The notes under the pieces were generated by a model. The model made no database searches. It was given only the letters and a program-made list of their open reading frames with translations, and had not been told where the DNA came from. Position numbers and translations under genes: made by a program. Positions 1-11,100 of a DNA stretch of 13,136 nt are shown piece by piece. Positions within the stretch are counted from its first letter, which is position 1; each line of letters begins with the position of its first letter. Origin of the DNA: Legionellaceae bacterium (GTDB lineage Bacteria > Pseudomonadota > Gammaproteobacteria > Legionellales > Legionellaceae); assembly GCA_947473535.1 (NCBI GenBank), contig CANJFK010000003.1, positions 1-13,136 of the forward strand. Direction: 5' to 3'.

Positions 1-72
1 AACAAGAGCGCAGATACTATCAGGGCCCAGTGAACGTACATCACTAACCAGAGGCCGAATATATGACTGCAT
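1..72 (-). CDS. Possible 5' end of an unrecognised leftward gene (partial)
   Basis: On the minus strand an ATG at 72-70 opens a frame that stays open for 24 codons to the window edge, reading MQSYIRPLVSDVRSLGPDSI and onward. A purine-rich AAGG lies about 9 nt upstream of the ATG, a plausible ribosome binding site. The competing plus-strand frame (from position 2 to a TAA at 89-91) is rich in codons such as AGA, ATA and CTA, so the minus reading looks better. It would lie downstream of rmuC on the same strand with a gap of about 85 nt. I do not recognise the protein, and 24 open codons can occur by chance. Confidence 0.3.
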   Translation of the reverse strand, partial: MQSYIRPLVSDVRSLGPDSICALV

Positions 73-114
73 CTCAACCTACCTTGCTTAAAATAATGGT
101 TCCACCTATTGCAA

Positions 115-148
115 GACCCGGCAGGGTCCATATATGTCAACAGACCCT
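115..148. repeat. Small triple-arm inverted repeat downstream of rmuC
   Basis: GACCC (115-119), GGGTC (124-128) and GACCC (144-148, within AGGGTC/GACCCT) can form two mutually exclusive hairpins, one with a 4-nt loop and one with a 14-nt loop. It sits just past the rmuC stop codon. No T-run follows on either strand, so it is not a standard intrinsic terminator. It could be a weak or factor-assisted terminator, an RNA-stabilising hairpin, or chance. Confidence 0.3.
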
Positions 149-157
149 AATACATCA

Positions 158-1390
158 TCATTCTTCAAGTAATTCCGCTTCTTTTATTTCAAGCTCAACC
201 GATTCTATTTTTTGAAAGCGCAGTGATATTTTTTTTGCTGATGTGTTTACTTCGTTCACATCTTGATGGGCTAAATCAATGTGTTTTGTTAGTTTATCCA
301 TGCGCTTTTCAAATCGTTGGAAATCATCCGCTAGTGAATGCAAATGTTTTTGAATAATATGAACTTGCCTGCGTGTTGCATCGTCTTTAAGCACAGCTCT
401 TGCGGTTGTTAAAACGGCCATTAAGGTGCTTGGAGAAACCAACCATACTTTCAATCGCTGGGACATGGCAATAACTTCCGGATAATTAGCATGCACTTCA
501 GCAAAAATGGATTCGGCGGGGATAAACATCACCGCGCCATCTGTCGTTTCATTCGGAATGATGTATTTTTCAGCAATATCTTTGATGTGTTTTTGTAAAT
601 CTTGACGAAACTGTTGTTGTAGTGATTTTCTTTCGACTGAAACTGCATCCGTATTCATTAGTTTCTGATAGGTTTCGAGCGGAAACTTTGCATCAATAAC
701 CACATTACCCGTTGGTTCTGGTAAAAATAAAATGCAATCAGCACGTTTTTGGTTACTGAGGGTGTATTGTAAGCTGTAATGAGTACTGGGAATCATATTA
801 GCAATGAGGGTTGCTAATTGTACTTCACCAAACGCACCTCGTGCGCGCTTATCAACCAATATATCTTGTAGGCTCACAACATGGCTAGAGAGCTCGGTGA
901 TTTTCTTTTGTGCTTCATCAATGATGGTTAAGCGTTTTACCACATCGATAAAGGTGGATGATGTTTTTTCAAACCCTTCTGTTAGACGATGATTGACTTG
1001 CTGTGTTAGCCCTTGCAAGTGCGCTCGTATTTCTTCAGTCAATGCCTGTAGGTGTGTGCTGAGTGAGCCTGTGTGTTGTTTAAAGCTATGGTTTATTTGC
1101 TCCCGTACATCCACCATCTGGCGTTGCACTGTCTCTGCTATCAATTGTTGGTTGATTAGCTGGCCTTGCATTACTTTTTCATGGATGCCATGTTGTCCTG
1201 CTTGAACAACTTGTTGCAGATCAATATGCAATTGATGAATTTGTACGGTAAAGGCTTGCTGCAGTTTATCGTGATGTATATCCGCTTGTAGACGTTGATG
1301 CCGTTGTCGTCTGATGAGCCAAAAAAAAAGCAACGCTTGTAATGATAGTGTTCCAGCTGCGATAAGGTCAAAGGTAGTTAATTCAATCAT
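158..1390 (-). CDS. rmuC: RmuC-family DNA recombination protein
   Basis: A 410-residue protein of the RmuC family, whose E. coli member limits recombination between inverted repeats and is thought to be a nuclease. A hydrophobic N-terminal stretch (about 8-26, followed by RRQRHQR) suggests a membrane anchor with the rest in the cytoplasm. Residues about 40-180 are Gln/His-rich and predicted coiled coil. The conserved core follows: GEVQL (188-192), RADCILFLP (216-224) and VVIDAKFPL (230-238), which together resemble a PD-(D/E)XK nuclease site with Glu189, Asp218, Asp233 and Lys235. FIPAES (289-294) and LVSPSTLMAVL (317-327) are further family signatures. It is somewhat shorter than E. coli RmuC (about 475 residues). 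It is transcribed divergently from ligA. The ATG at 1390 gives the membrane segment and has no strong ribosome binding site. Confidence 0.93.
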   Translation of the reverse strand: MIELTTFDLIAAGTLSLQALLFFWLIRRQRHQRLQADIHHDKLQQAFTVQIHQLHIDLQQVVQAGQHGIHEKVMQGQLINQQLIAETVQRQMVDVREQINHSFKQHTGSLSTHLQALTEEIRAHLQGLTQQVNHRLTEGFEKTSSTFIDVVKRLTIIDEAQKKITELSSHVVSLQDILVDKRARGAFGEVQLATLIANMIPSTHYSLQYTLSNQKRADCILFLPEPTGNVVIDAKFPLETYQKLMNTDAVSVERKSLQQQFRQDLQKHIKDIAEKYIIPNETTDGAVMFIPAESIFAEVHANYPEVIAMSQRLKVWLVSPSTLMAVLTTARAVLKDDATRRQVHIIQKHLHSLADDFQRFEKRMDKLTKHIDLAHQDVNEVNTSAKKISLRFQKIESVELEIKEAELLEE

Positions 1391-1422
1391 GTTTAATCTA
1401 TAAATTATTTGTCGATGGAGGG

Positions 1423-1428
1423 ATTATA
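1423..1428 (-). promoter_or_regulatory. Candidate -10 element for rmuC
   Basis: The minus strand carries a perfect TATAAT here, preceded by TTGCAG, 32 bp upstream of the rmuC start codon. No good -35 hexamer lies at 16-18 bp upstream, so the promoter would rely on the -10 or an activator. Confidence 0.3.
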
Positions 1429-1440
1429 CTGCAACGGCTT

Positions 1441-3533
<2,093 letters not shown>

Positions 3534-3548
3534 TTGTACTATTTTGCA

Positions 3549-5741
3549 ATGGCAAAAAAAATCGTTACTGATATCCAAAAACACCTATTTGCGTTGCTTT
3601 TTTTTCAGCAAGGAGCGCTGCTGGCTGCTGGTTGGGTTTTTAATGATCCTTACCCCTCCAGTGATTCACTGCAAAAAATCTATTACACGTCGTTTACCGA
3701 GCAGCCTAAAACGCTCGATCCTGCCAAATCGTATGAGCTTGCTGAATTTCAAATTGTTATGCAGACTTATGAACCTCTATTGCAATACGACTATTTAACT
3801 AGACCCTATCAGTTAGTTCCTTTAACAGCATTGCAAATGCCAGACGTGCATTATTACGATCAAGCGGCTCATGAGGTTACTTCGCCACAAACCACGAATG
3901 TTGCATACAGCGTTTATACTATAAAAATCAAGCCGGGGATTTTGTATCAACCGCACCCGGCCTTTGCACGGATAAATCGTGGGAATGAGGTGCATTACCG
4001 TTATTATCCCTTAGCGGCTGGTTATTTTCATGAGCACAATATTAATCAACTGTCTGATTTTAAAGCGTCAGGAACACGTGAACTAACGGTTGATGACTAT
4101 ATTTACCAAATTAAACGCTTGGCAAATCCAGCGATTTCCTCACCCATTTATGGCGTCATGAGCCAGTATATTGCAGGTTTTCGTCAGTTTGCTAAGACGT
4201 TACCATCGCTTGAGCACGCAAATGGGTTTATTGATTTGCGGCAATATCCCATGACTGGGTTACACAAAATTGATAATTATACCTTTGAAATTACACTAAA
4301 AGGTCAATATCCCCAGTTTATGTTTTGGTTGGCGATGCCTTTTTTCTCTCCCGTACCGTGGGAAGTCGATCGCTTTTACAGTCAACCAGGCATGGCTGAG
4401 AAAAATTTGAGTTTTAGTTGGTATCCAATGGGTACGGGCCCTTTTATGTTGACTGAAAACAATCCAAACAGTCGCATGATGCTGGAAAAAAACCCAAATT
4501 ATCGTGTGGAGTTATTCCCAGCAACGGGCACCCAAGCTGATAAAGACAAAGGATATCTGCAGAACGTGGGCAAGCGTTTACCGCTTATCGATAAAGCCGT
4601 ATACACCTTAGAAAAGGAATCCATTCCTCGCTGGAGTAAATTTTTACAAGGCTATTATGATTCATCAGGGATTAGCGCGGACAGTTTTGACCAAGCCATT
4701 CATGTTACTGCATCCGGAGACGCTACCTTAAGTCCTGCATTTCAACGCAAAGGCATGCACTTAGAGAAAACCGTTGAGTTGGCTATTTATTATCTTGGTT
4801 TTAATATGTTGGATCCTATCGTCGGTGGTGGTAGTGAGCGTGCAAGAAAATTGCGACAAGCTATTTCTATTGCGATTGATTATGAAGAGGATATTGCCAT
4901 TTTTTTGAATGGGCGAGGGAGAGCCGCACAAGGCCCACTTCCACCTGAAATTTTTGGGGTTAGAAAGGGCGCTGCAGGTATTAATCCCTATGTTTATGTT
5001 TGGGATGGGCATGCTCCTAAACGACGACCAATCGCCGATGCGAAAACACTGATGATTGAGGCAGGGTATCCGGGTGGCCTCGATCCATCGACTGGGCGTG
5101 CGTTGATTTTAAATTATGATTTAGCTTCCGTGGGCGGGCCTGATGATAAAGCGCAATTGGACTGGATGCGAAAGCAATTTGCACGTATTGGTATCGAACT
5201 TGATGTTCGTGCGACGCAATACAATCGTTTCCAGGAGAAAATGCGTAATGGAAACGCGCAAATTTTTAAATGGGGATGGAGCGCGGATTATCCTGATCCA
5301 GAAAATTTCTTATTTTTACTGTATGGTCCAAATGGAAAGGTGGCCTATGGTGGTGAAAATGCGGCAAACTATCAGAACCCAGCCTATGATAAGCTGTTTG
5401 ATTTGATGAAAAACAGACACAATGACGAAAGACGTCAAGCGTTAATTGATGAAATGGTCGCGCTGTTGCGTAAAGACGCACCGTGGGCCTGGGGAATTAA
5501 CAGTGAAAATTTCACGTTAAGTCAACAATGGATTACGCCACTTAAGCCCGCGTCGATAGCCACAAGTACGTTAAAATATATTGGGTTAAATGATGTTCAA
5601 CGTTTCGAATTACGTCAACGCTGGAATAAGCCTGTCTTATGGCCGATTGGGCTATTTGTTCTAGTCATTGCGCTGTCCTTGTTACCTTTTGTGCTTGCTT
5701 ACCGTAAAAAACAACAATCTCATGCTTCGAGAACGCCATGA
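3549..5741 (+). CDS. ABC importer substrate-binding protein, family 5, with C-terminal membrane anchor
   Basis: A 730-residue extracellular solute-binding protein of family 5 (oligopeptide/dipeptide type), larger than typical OppA or DppA (about 540). An N-terminal signal peptide is visible (MAKKIVTDIQKH, then a hydrophobic run to about residue 30). The domain signatures are PKTLDPAKSYELAEFQIV (53-70), where ligand-binding lobes begin, GTGPFMLTENNPNSR with a following KNPNYR, and GWSADYPDPENFLF near the C-terminal third. Residues about 696-717 form a clear transmembrane segment followed by a basic tail, so the protein is probably held to the inner membrane facing the periplasm. I chose the ATG at 3549; a TTG at 3534, directly after the ligA stop, would add five residues. 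There is no strong ribosome binding site, so translation may be coupled to ligA. Its stop overlaps the next start by 4 nt. The substrate is probably a peptide, but this is inferred from the family only. Confidence 0.9.
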   Translation: MAKKIVTDIQKHLFALLFFQQGALLAAGWVFNDPYPSSDSLQKIYYTSFTEQPKTLDPAKSYELAEFQIVMQTYEPLLQYDYLTRPYQLVPLTALQMPDVHYYDQAAHEVTSPQTTNVAYSVYTIKIKPGILYQPHPAFARINRGNEVHYRYYPLAAGYFHEHNINQLSDFKASGTRELTVDDYIYQIKRLANPAISSPIYGVMSQYIAGFRQFAKTLPSLEHANGFIDLRQYPMTGLHKIDNYTFEITLKGQYPQFMFWLAMPFFSPVPWEVDRFYSQPGMAEKNLSFSWYPMGTGPFMLTENNPNSRMMLEKNPNYRVELFPATGTQADKDKGYLQNVGKRLPLIDKAVYTLEKESIPRWSKFLQGYYDSSGISADSFDQAIHVTASGDATLSPAFQRKGMHLEKTVELAIYYLGFNMLDPIVGGGSERARKLRQAISIAIDYEEDIAIFLNGRGRAAQGPLPPEIFGVRKGAAGINPYVYVWDGHAPKRRPIADAKTLMIEAGYPGGLDPSTGRALILNYDLASVGGPDDKAQLDWMRKQFARIGIELDVRATQYNRFQEKMRNGNAQIFKWGWSADYPDPENFLFLLYGPNGKVAYGGENAANYQNPAYDKLFDLMKNRHNDERRQALIDEMVALLRKDAPWAWGINSENFTLSQQWITPLKPASIATSTLKYIGLNDVQRFELRQRWNKPVLWPIGLFVLVIALSLLPFVLAYRKKQQSHASRTP

Positions 5742-6718
5742 TGATAGCTTATTTGTTACGACGAATTGTTTATGTCATTCCTATTCTACTCGGCATCAAT
5801 CTGTTGACCTTTGCTTTATTTTTTATGGTGAATTCGCCCGATGATATGGCGCGGATGCAATTGGGACAAAAACATATCGGCTCACACGAGATTGTGCAGT
5901 GGAAAATTCAGCATGGTTATAATTTGCCATTATTTTATAATGAGGCGACAGAGGGACTTAACCAGTTCACTCAAACCTTGTTTTTTCAGAAATCATTTCG
6001 GTTGTTTGTGTTTGATTTTGGTATGTCAGATGCTGGACGTGATATTAAGCAAGATATTGCAAAACGCATGTGGCCTAGTTTAGCGATCGCGCTACCCGCA
6101 TTGGTATTAGGTGTCGTGTTAAATATATTGCTGGCCATCATGATGGTGTTTTTTAGTATGAGTTATCTTGATCTCGGTGGGGTTATTTTTTGTATTGTTT
6201 TAATGTCAATCTCAAGTATGTTTTACATTATTGGCGGTCAGTTTTTGTTTGGCAAAGTGTTACGGCTGGTGCCTATTTCGGGTTATGACAGCGGCTTTAA
6301 TTGCATTAAATTTATTTTATTGCCTGTGCTGGTCGAGGTTGTTAGTGGGTTAGGCTCTGGTAGCCGCTGGTACCGTACATTATTTTTGGAAGAAATGAGC
6401 AAGGATTACGTAAAAACGGCTCGTGCCAAGGGATTGTCTGAAGTCGGTGTGTTATTTCATCACGTATTAAAAAATGCAATGTTACCTATTTTAACGAGCA
6501 TTGTTGTGATCATCCCGTCGTTATTCATGGGCAGTCTGGTGTTAGAGTCATTTTTCGCGGTTCCTGGGTTAGGAAGTTATATTATTGATGCCATTCAACG
6601 GCAGGATTTCGCGATTGTAAGGGCGATGGTATTTTTAGGGTCAGTACTTTACATCGTGGGTTTGATTGCGACAGATATATCCTATACTTTGGTTGATCCG
6701 CGAGTGAGGTTTAAATAA
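5738..6718 (+). CDS. ABC importer permease, OppB/DppB type
   Basis: A 326-residue inner-membrane permease of the binding-protein-dependent transport family. It begins with the typical MMIAYLLRRIVYVIPILLGI segment (TM1, about 8-30), then a periplasmic stretch with DFGMSD, and several further membrane helices. The EAA loop that contacts the ATPase lies around 223-250 (DYVKTARAKGLSEVGVLFHHVLKNAMLPI region), followed by the family tail SFFAVPGLGSYIIDAI and DPRVRFK. Its ATG overlaps the stop codon of the binding protein (ATGA), and its own stop overlaps the next start by 1 nt, so the three are translationally linked. It should form the channel with the next gene product. A well-preserved EAA loop implies it still works with an ATPase, none of which is encoded here. 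Confidence 0.93.
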   Translation: MMIAYLLRRIVYVIPILLGINLLTFALFFMVNSPDDMARMQLGQKHIGSHEIVQWKIQHGYNLPLFYNEATEGLNQFTQTLFFQKSFRLFVFDFGMSDAGRDIKQDIAKRMWPSLAIALPALVLGVVLNILLAIMMVFFSMSYLDLGGVIFCIVLMSISSMFYIIGGQFLFGKVLRLVPISGYDSGFNCIKFILLPVLVEVVSGLGSGSRWYRTLFLEEMSKDYVKTARAKGLSEVGVLFHHVLKNAMLPILTSIVVIIPSLFMGSLVLESFFAVPGLGSYIIDAIQRQDFAIVRAMVFLGSVLYIVGLIATDISYTLVDPRVRFK

Positions 6719-8022
6719 TGTCGTGGACTGATCAATGTTTTCTCGTGGTTTTATTATTGAGCCTAATCACTATTATCCGAAGTTTTCGTAAAGAGCATAT
6801 TCGGCATGCATTTCAGTCTATTTTTCACAAGCCAGTTGCGATGAGTGCGTTTATTATCTTGCTATTTTTTCTATGCATTGGCGTGCTTGACTCAATTCAT
6901 ATTAAAAACGTACCCGGATCGTTGCTCGATCGCGTATTGGCACCGTTGGGCGAACAGTATGAACAAACCTATTCGGCCCCGTTTGCTTTAACGTTGTATT
7001 CCTCTGAAACGTTGTTGATAAAAGGTAAAGCCACGCAAATTTTCCCACGTTTAACGTACCCACCTGCTCGTTTTCAAAAGGATGATGATAAGCGTCGATG
7101 GGTTATTGATGTTATGGTGGTTACGCTGTTTATTTGCTTGCTGACCGTGTTTCTTTTATGGTTAGGTCTGCTGGTATTGAGGCGACACCGGCAATGGGAG
7201 CTAAAGCCAAGTCCTGTCGCGTTAACCGCCTTGCTGACACTATTTTTTTTCTTGTATTTTATCATTGTCGGGTATTGGTTATCCAGGAAATTGCATATTT
7301 TCGGCACAGGCCAAATTGGGCAAGATATTTTTTATTATTCAGTAAAGAGTATCCGTACAGGCCTTGTGATCGGTATTTTAACGACATTGTTCATGATGCC
7401 GTTGGCCTTATTTGCGGGCATATCGGCTGGTTATTTTGGGGGTATTGTAGATGACATTATCCAATACATTTATACAACATTAAGCTCAATACCAGGCGTG
7501 CTACTCATTACAGCATCGGTGCTATCGATGCAAACCTATATTGCGAATCATCCTCAACAATTTGCGACGCTGGCACAAAGTGCTGATGCCCGGTTGCTTG
7601 CGTTATGTCTTATCCTTGGCGTTACAAGTTGGACAAGTTTATGTCGGCTTTTACGAGCTGAAACATTAAAGTTGCGTGAAATTGATTTTGTGTTAGCCGC
7701 CCAAGCATTAGGTAGTCGTTCGTTTAGAATTATCCTGAAGCATTTGTTACCCAATGTGATGCATATCGTTATTATCACCCTGGTTTTGGATTTTAGTTTT
7801 TTAGTATTGGCCGAAGCCGTGCTTTCTTACGTGGGTGTTGGTGTCTCGCCGATGACCATCAGTTGGGGGAATATGATCAATGCGGCACGCTTGGAGTTGG
7901 CTCGTGAGCCTATCATTTGGTGGCCAATGTCTGCAGCATTTGTACTTATGTTTACCTTGGTTCTGGCGAGTAATCTGTTTGCTGATGCAGTGCGCGATGC
8001 GTTTGATCCTCATCGGGTTTAA
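6718..8022 (+). CDS. ABC importer permease, enlarged OppC/DppC type
   Basis: A 434-residue permease, about 130 residues longer than usual OppC/DppC proteins (about 300). The extra length is N-terminal: hydrophobic segments at about 7-21 and 41-57, a periplasmic or loop stretch (about 58-128), then added helices at about 131-155 and 167-188. The conserved OppC core begins at IFGTGQIGQDIFYYSVKSIR (about 194-213) and continues with helices near 212-236, 248-270, 350-372 and 401-421. The EAA loop is about 313-347 (FVLAAQALGSRSFRIILKHLLPN). LSYVGVGVSP and SWGNMINAA are family signatures. It partners the preceding permease. The inserted segment resembles the expanded OppC-like permeases that accompany large binding proteins; a role in docking the anchored binding protein is only a guess. 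Confidence 0.92.
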   Translation: MSWTDQCFLVVLLLSLITIIRSFRKEHIRHAFQSIFHKPVAMSAFIILLFFLCIGVLDSIHIKNVPGSLLDRVLAPLGEQYEQTYSAPFALTLYSSETLLIKGKATQIFPRLTYPPARFQKDDDKRRWVIDVMVVTLFICLLTVFLLWLGLLVLRRHRQWELKPSPVALTALLTLFFFLYFIIVGYWLSRKLHIFGTGQIGQDIFYYSVKSIRTGLVIGILTTLFMMPLALFAGISAGYFGGIVDDIIQYIYTTLSSIPGVLLITASVLSMQTYIANHPQQFATLAQSADARLLALCLILGVTSWTSLCRLLRAETLKLREIDFVLAAQALGSRSFRIILKHLLPNVMHIVIITLVLDFSFLVLAEAVLSYVGVGVSPMTISWGNMINAARLELAREPIIWWPMSAAFVLMFTLVLASNLFADAVRDAFDPHRV

Positions 8023-8076
8023 TCGAAACAGTGCTTGTAATCTCTAAAAATTGTAGATGCCAGAGCGCAGTAGGCC

Positions 8077-8105
8077 TTGCTGAGTTCGTGCGAGTTCGGT
8101 ACAGT
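8077..8105 (+). promoter_or_regulatory. Candidate promoter for dnaE
   Basis: TTGCTG and TACAGT are separated by 17 bp, in the 115-bp gap between the permease gene and dnaE. The hexamers match the consensus at three and four of six positions, so the call rests largely on spacing and position. A GAGTTCG direct repeat (8082-8088 and 8092-8098) lies in the spacer. I see no terminator after the permease gene, so read-through into dnaE is also possible. Confidence 0.25.
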
Positions 8106-8137
8106 GCCCCTCATTCACTATGACGAGTTAATCTTGT

Positions 8138-11100
8138 ATGCAACAACGTTTTGTTCACTTACGTGTACACACTGAGTTTTCTTTAGTTGATGGTCTGGTA
8201 CGAGTCAAGCCATTGATGGATCTATTGCCGAAAAAAGGCATGAACGCAGTTGCAGTGACGGATTTTTGTAATCTGTTTGCTGCCGTTAAAGTGTTTCAAG
8301 CCGCCATAGCATCTGGCATCAAACCAATTATTGGTTGTGATTTACCTTGTTATGATCCAGAAAAACCCAATCAAATTTCATCGTTAGTCCTGCTGTGTCA
8401 TAACGAGGTAGGTTATCGACATTTAACTTGTTTGGTGTCCAAAGCTTATCAAGAAGGTCAATACCTAGGTAAACCGCGGATAAATCCAGCCTGGATAGAA
8501 CAATATGCCGAGGGTTTGATTGCCTTATCTGGTGGACGTTCTGGTGACATAGGACAAGCATTGCTCGCTAATGATGAGAAAATGGCCTACGAGCTTGCCA
8601 ATCGGTGGATGACACTTTTTCCCAACCGATTCTATCTGGAAATACAACGCACGGGCCGCCCTGACGAAGCGCTTTATAACGAGCGCGTGGTTAGCTTGGC
8701 GGAGCAGCTGCAAATTCCCTTGGTCGCGACAAATGATGTTCGTTTTTTATATGAAGACGATTATGATGCACATGAAGCGCGCGTTTGTATTCATGATGGC
8801 TATTCGCTGGCAGATCCAAGACGTAACACGAATTATAGTGCTGAGCAATATTTGCGATCTGCTGATGAAATGGTGGATTTATTCAAAGATTTGCCTCAAG
8901 CGATACAAAATACAGTCGAAATTAGCAAACGATGCACGGTCAAGCTTAATTTAGGAAAAAATTACCTTCCTAATTTCCCTATCCCGGATGGTTCTTCGGT
9001 AGAAGATTACTTATCTAAACTATCACGGGAAGGCCTGACGGGCCGGCTTGATAAAATTTTACACGGTCAAGACGCTGACCTCCAGCGACAGCCCTATGAG
9101 CAACGATTACAAATTGAATTGGATGTTATTAACTCCATGGGATTTGCTGGGTATTTTCTTATCGTAGCTGACTTTATTCGATGGGCAAAACAAAATGGTG
9201 TTCCGGTCGGGCCAGGGCGGGGTTCGGGTGCAGGCTCATTGGTCGCCTATGCATTAATGATTACCGATCTGGATCCGTTGCATTATGAGCTGTTGTTCGA
9301 GCGTTTTTTGAATCCAGAGCGCGTGTCGATGCCTGATTTTGATATCGATTTTTGCATGGAAGGGCGCGATCGGGTGATTGAGTACGTTGCTGAAAAATAT
9401 GGTCGCCAAAGTGTTTCGCAGATTATTACCTTTGGAACGATGGCTGCGAAAGCGGTAGTCAGGGATGTTGGCCGTGTTTTAGGTCATCCGTATGGTTTTG
9501 TTGATAAGCTAGCCAAATTAATCCCGTTTGAAATAGGTATAACGTTAAATGATGCGTTAGAGAAGGAAGATGAATTACGTCGTCGCTATGAAGACGAAGA
9601 AGACGTTAAGGAGCTTTTTGATTTAGCTCTAAAGCTCGAAGGAATAACCCGTAATGCGGGTAAACATGCCGGAGGCGTTGTCATCGCTCCATCTCAGTTA
9701 ACCGACTTCACGGCTATCTATTGCGAGCAGGGTTCAACGCAATTAGTCAGTCAGTTTGATAAAGATGATGTCGAGGCCGCGGGATTAGTCAAATTCGATT
9801 TTTTAGGTTTACGGACGCTGACCATTATTCATTGGGCGTTGATAACGATTAACAAAGAGCGTCTTACCACAGGTCTTGCTCCAATTGATATTAACGATAT
9901 TCCAATGCAAGATGAAATAAGCTTTGATTTATTAAAAGCCTGCCAAACGACAGCGGTATTTCAGCTGGAATCACGGGGCATGAAGGAGCTTATTCATCGG
10001 ATACAACCGGATTGTTTCGAAGAAATTATTGCGTTAGTTGCTTTGTTTCGTCCAGGGCCTTTGCAATCGGGCATGGTGGATGATTTTATTGATCGCAAGC
10101 ATGGGCGTGCACGTGTTGAATACCCTCATCCCGATTTAGAGCCGATTTTAAAACCTACCTACGGTGTGATTCTTTATCAAGAACAGGTGATGCAAATTGC
10201 GCAGGTTTTGGCTAACTATACGTTAGGCGGAGCAGATTTACTGCGTCGAGCCATGGGTAAGAAAAAACCGGAAGAAATGGCGCAACAACGCGAAATTTTT
10301 ACTGAAGGTGCTACAGCGCGTGGGGTCGAAGCGCACACGGCCACGGCAATATTTGATTTGATGGAAAAATTTGCGGGTTATGGCTTTAATAAATCTCACT
10401 CCGCGGCTTACGCCCTAGTGGCCTATCAAACGGCCTGGTTAAAAGCGCATTATCCTGCGGCGTTTATGGCGGCAGTCATATCGTCTGATATGGATAATAC
10501 GGACAAAGTCGTGGGTTTTATTCATGAATGCGCGCATATGAATCTGACCATACTTTCGCCTTCTCTCAATCGATCGCACTATCATTTCACCACGGTTGAC
10601 GATCGGAGTATTTTATATGGGTTGGGGGCAATTAAAGGCGTGGGTGAAGCCGCCATTCAGTGCATCATTGTTGAGCGTGAAGCGCATGGTCCTTATAAGG
10701 GATTATTTGATGTGTGCCAGCGGTTGGATACACGTAAAGTGACTCGTCGGGTCTTTGATGCGTTGATTAAAAGTGGCAGCATGGACGAGTGGGGCATCGA
10801 TCGCGCCTCTTTATCAGCTACGTTGGAAAAGGCCATGCAGGTTGGTCTTCGAATCCATCAAAATCAGAGTACAGGCCAAACGGATTTTTTTGCACTACTC
10901 GATGATACGATTAGTATCGAGCAGTACGTTGACAGCCAAGCATGGAGTACGAAAATACGGTTGAATGGCGAAAAAGAAACGTTAGGTTTGTATTTAACCG
11001 GGCATCCGTCAGATACTTATTTACAAGAACTTAAGTCGTTTATTCAGCCAATTTCTGAGCTTAATGCCTCGAAAGGTAAAAAAGCTATCGTTTGTGGTTT

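Noticed and set aside
1424..1435. TTATACTGCAAC upstream of rmuC matches the inner end of the right arm of the 11609-11761 palindrome
   Set aside because: A 12-base match is expected several times by chance in a window of this size, and the similarity stops at once on both sides.
3534..3548. TTG start directly after the ligA stop for the binding-protein gene
   Set aside because: The ATG at 3549 gives a standard signal peptide with a basic N-terminus; the extra five residues add nothing recognisable.
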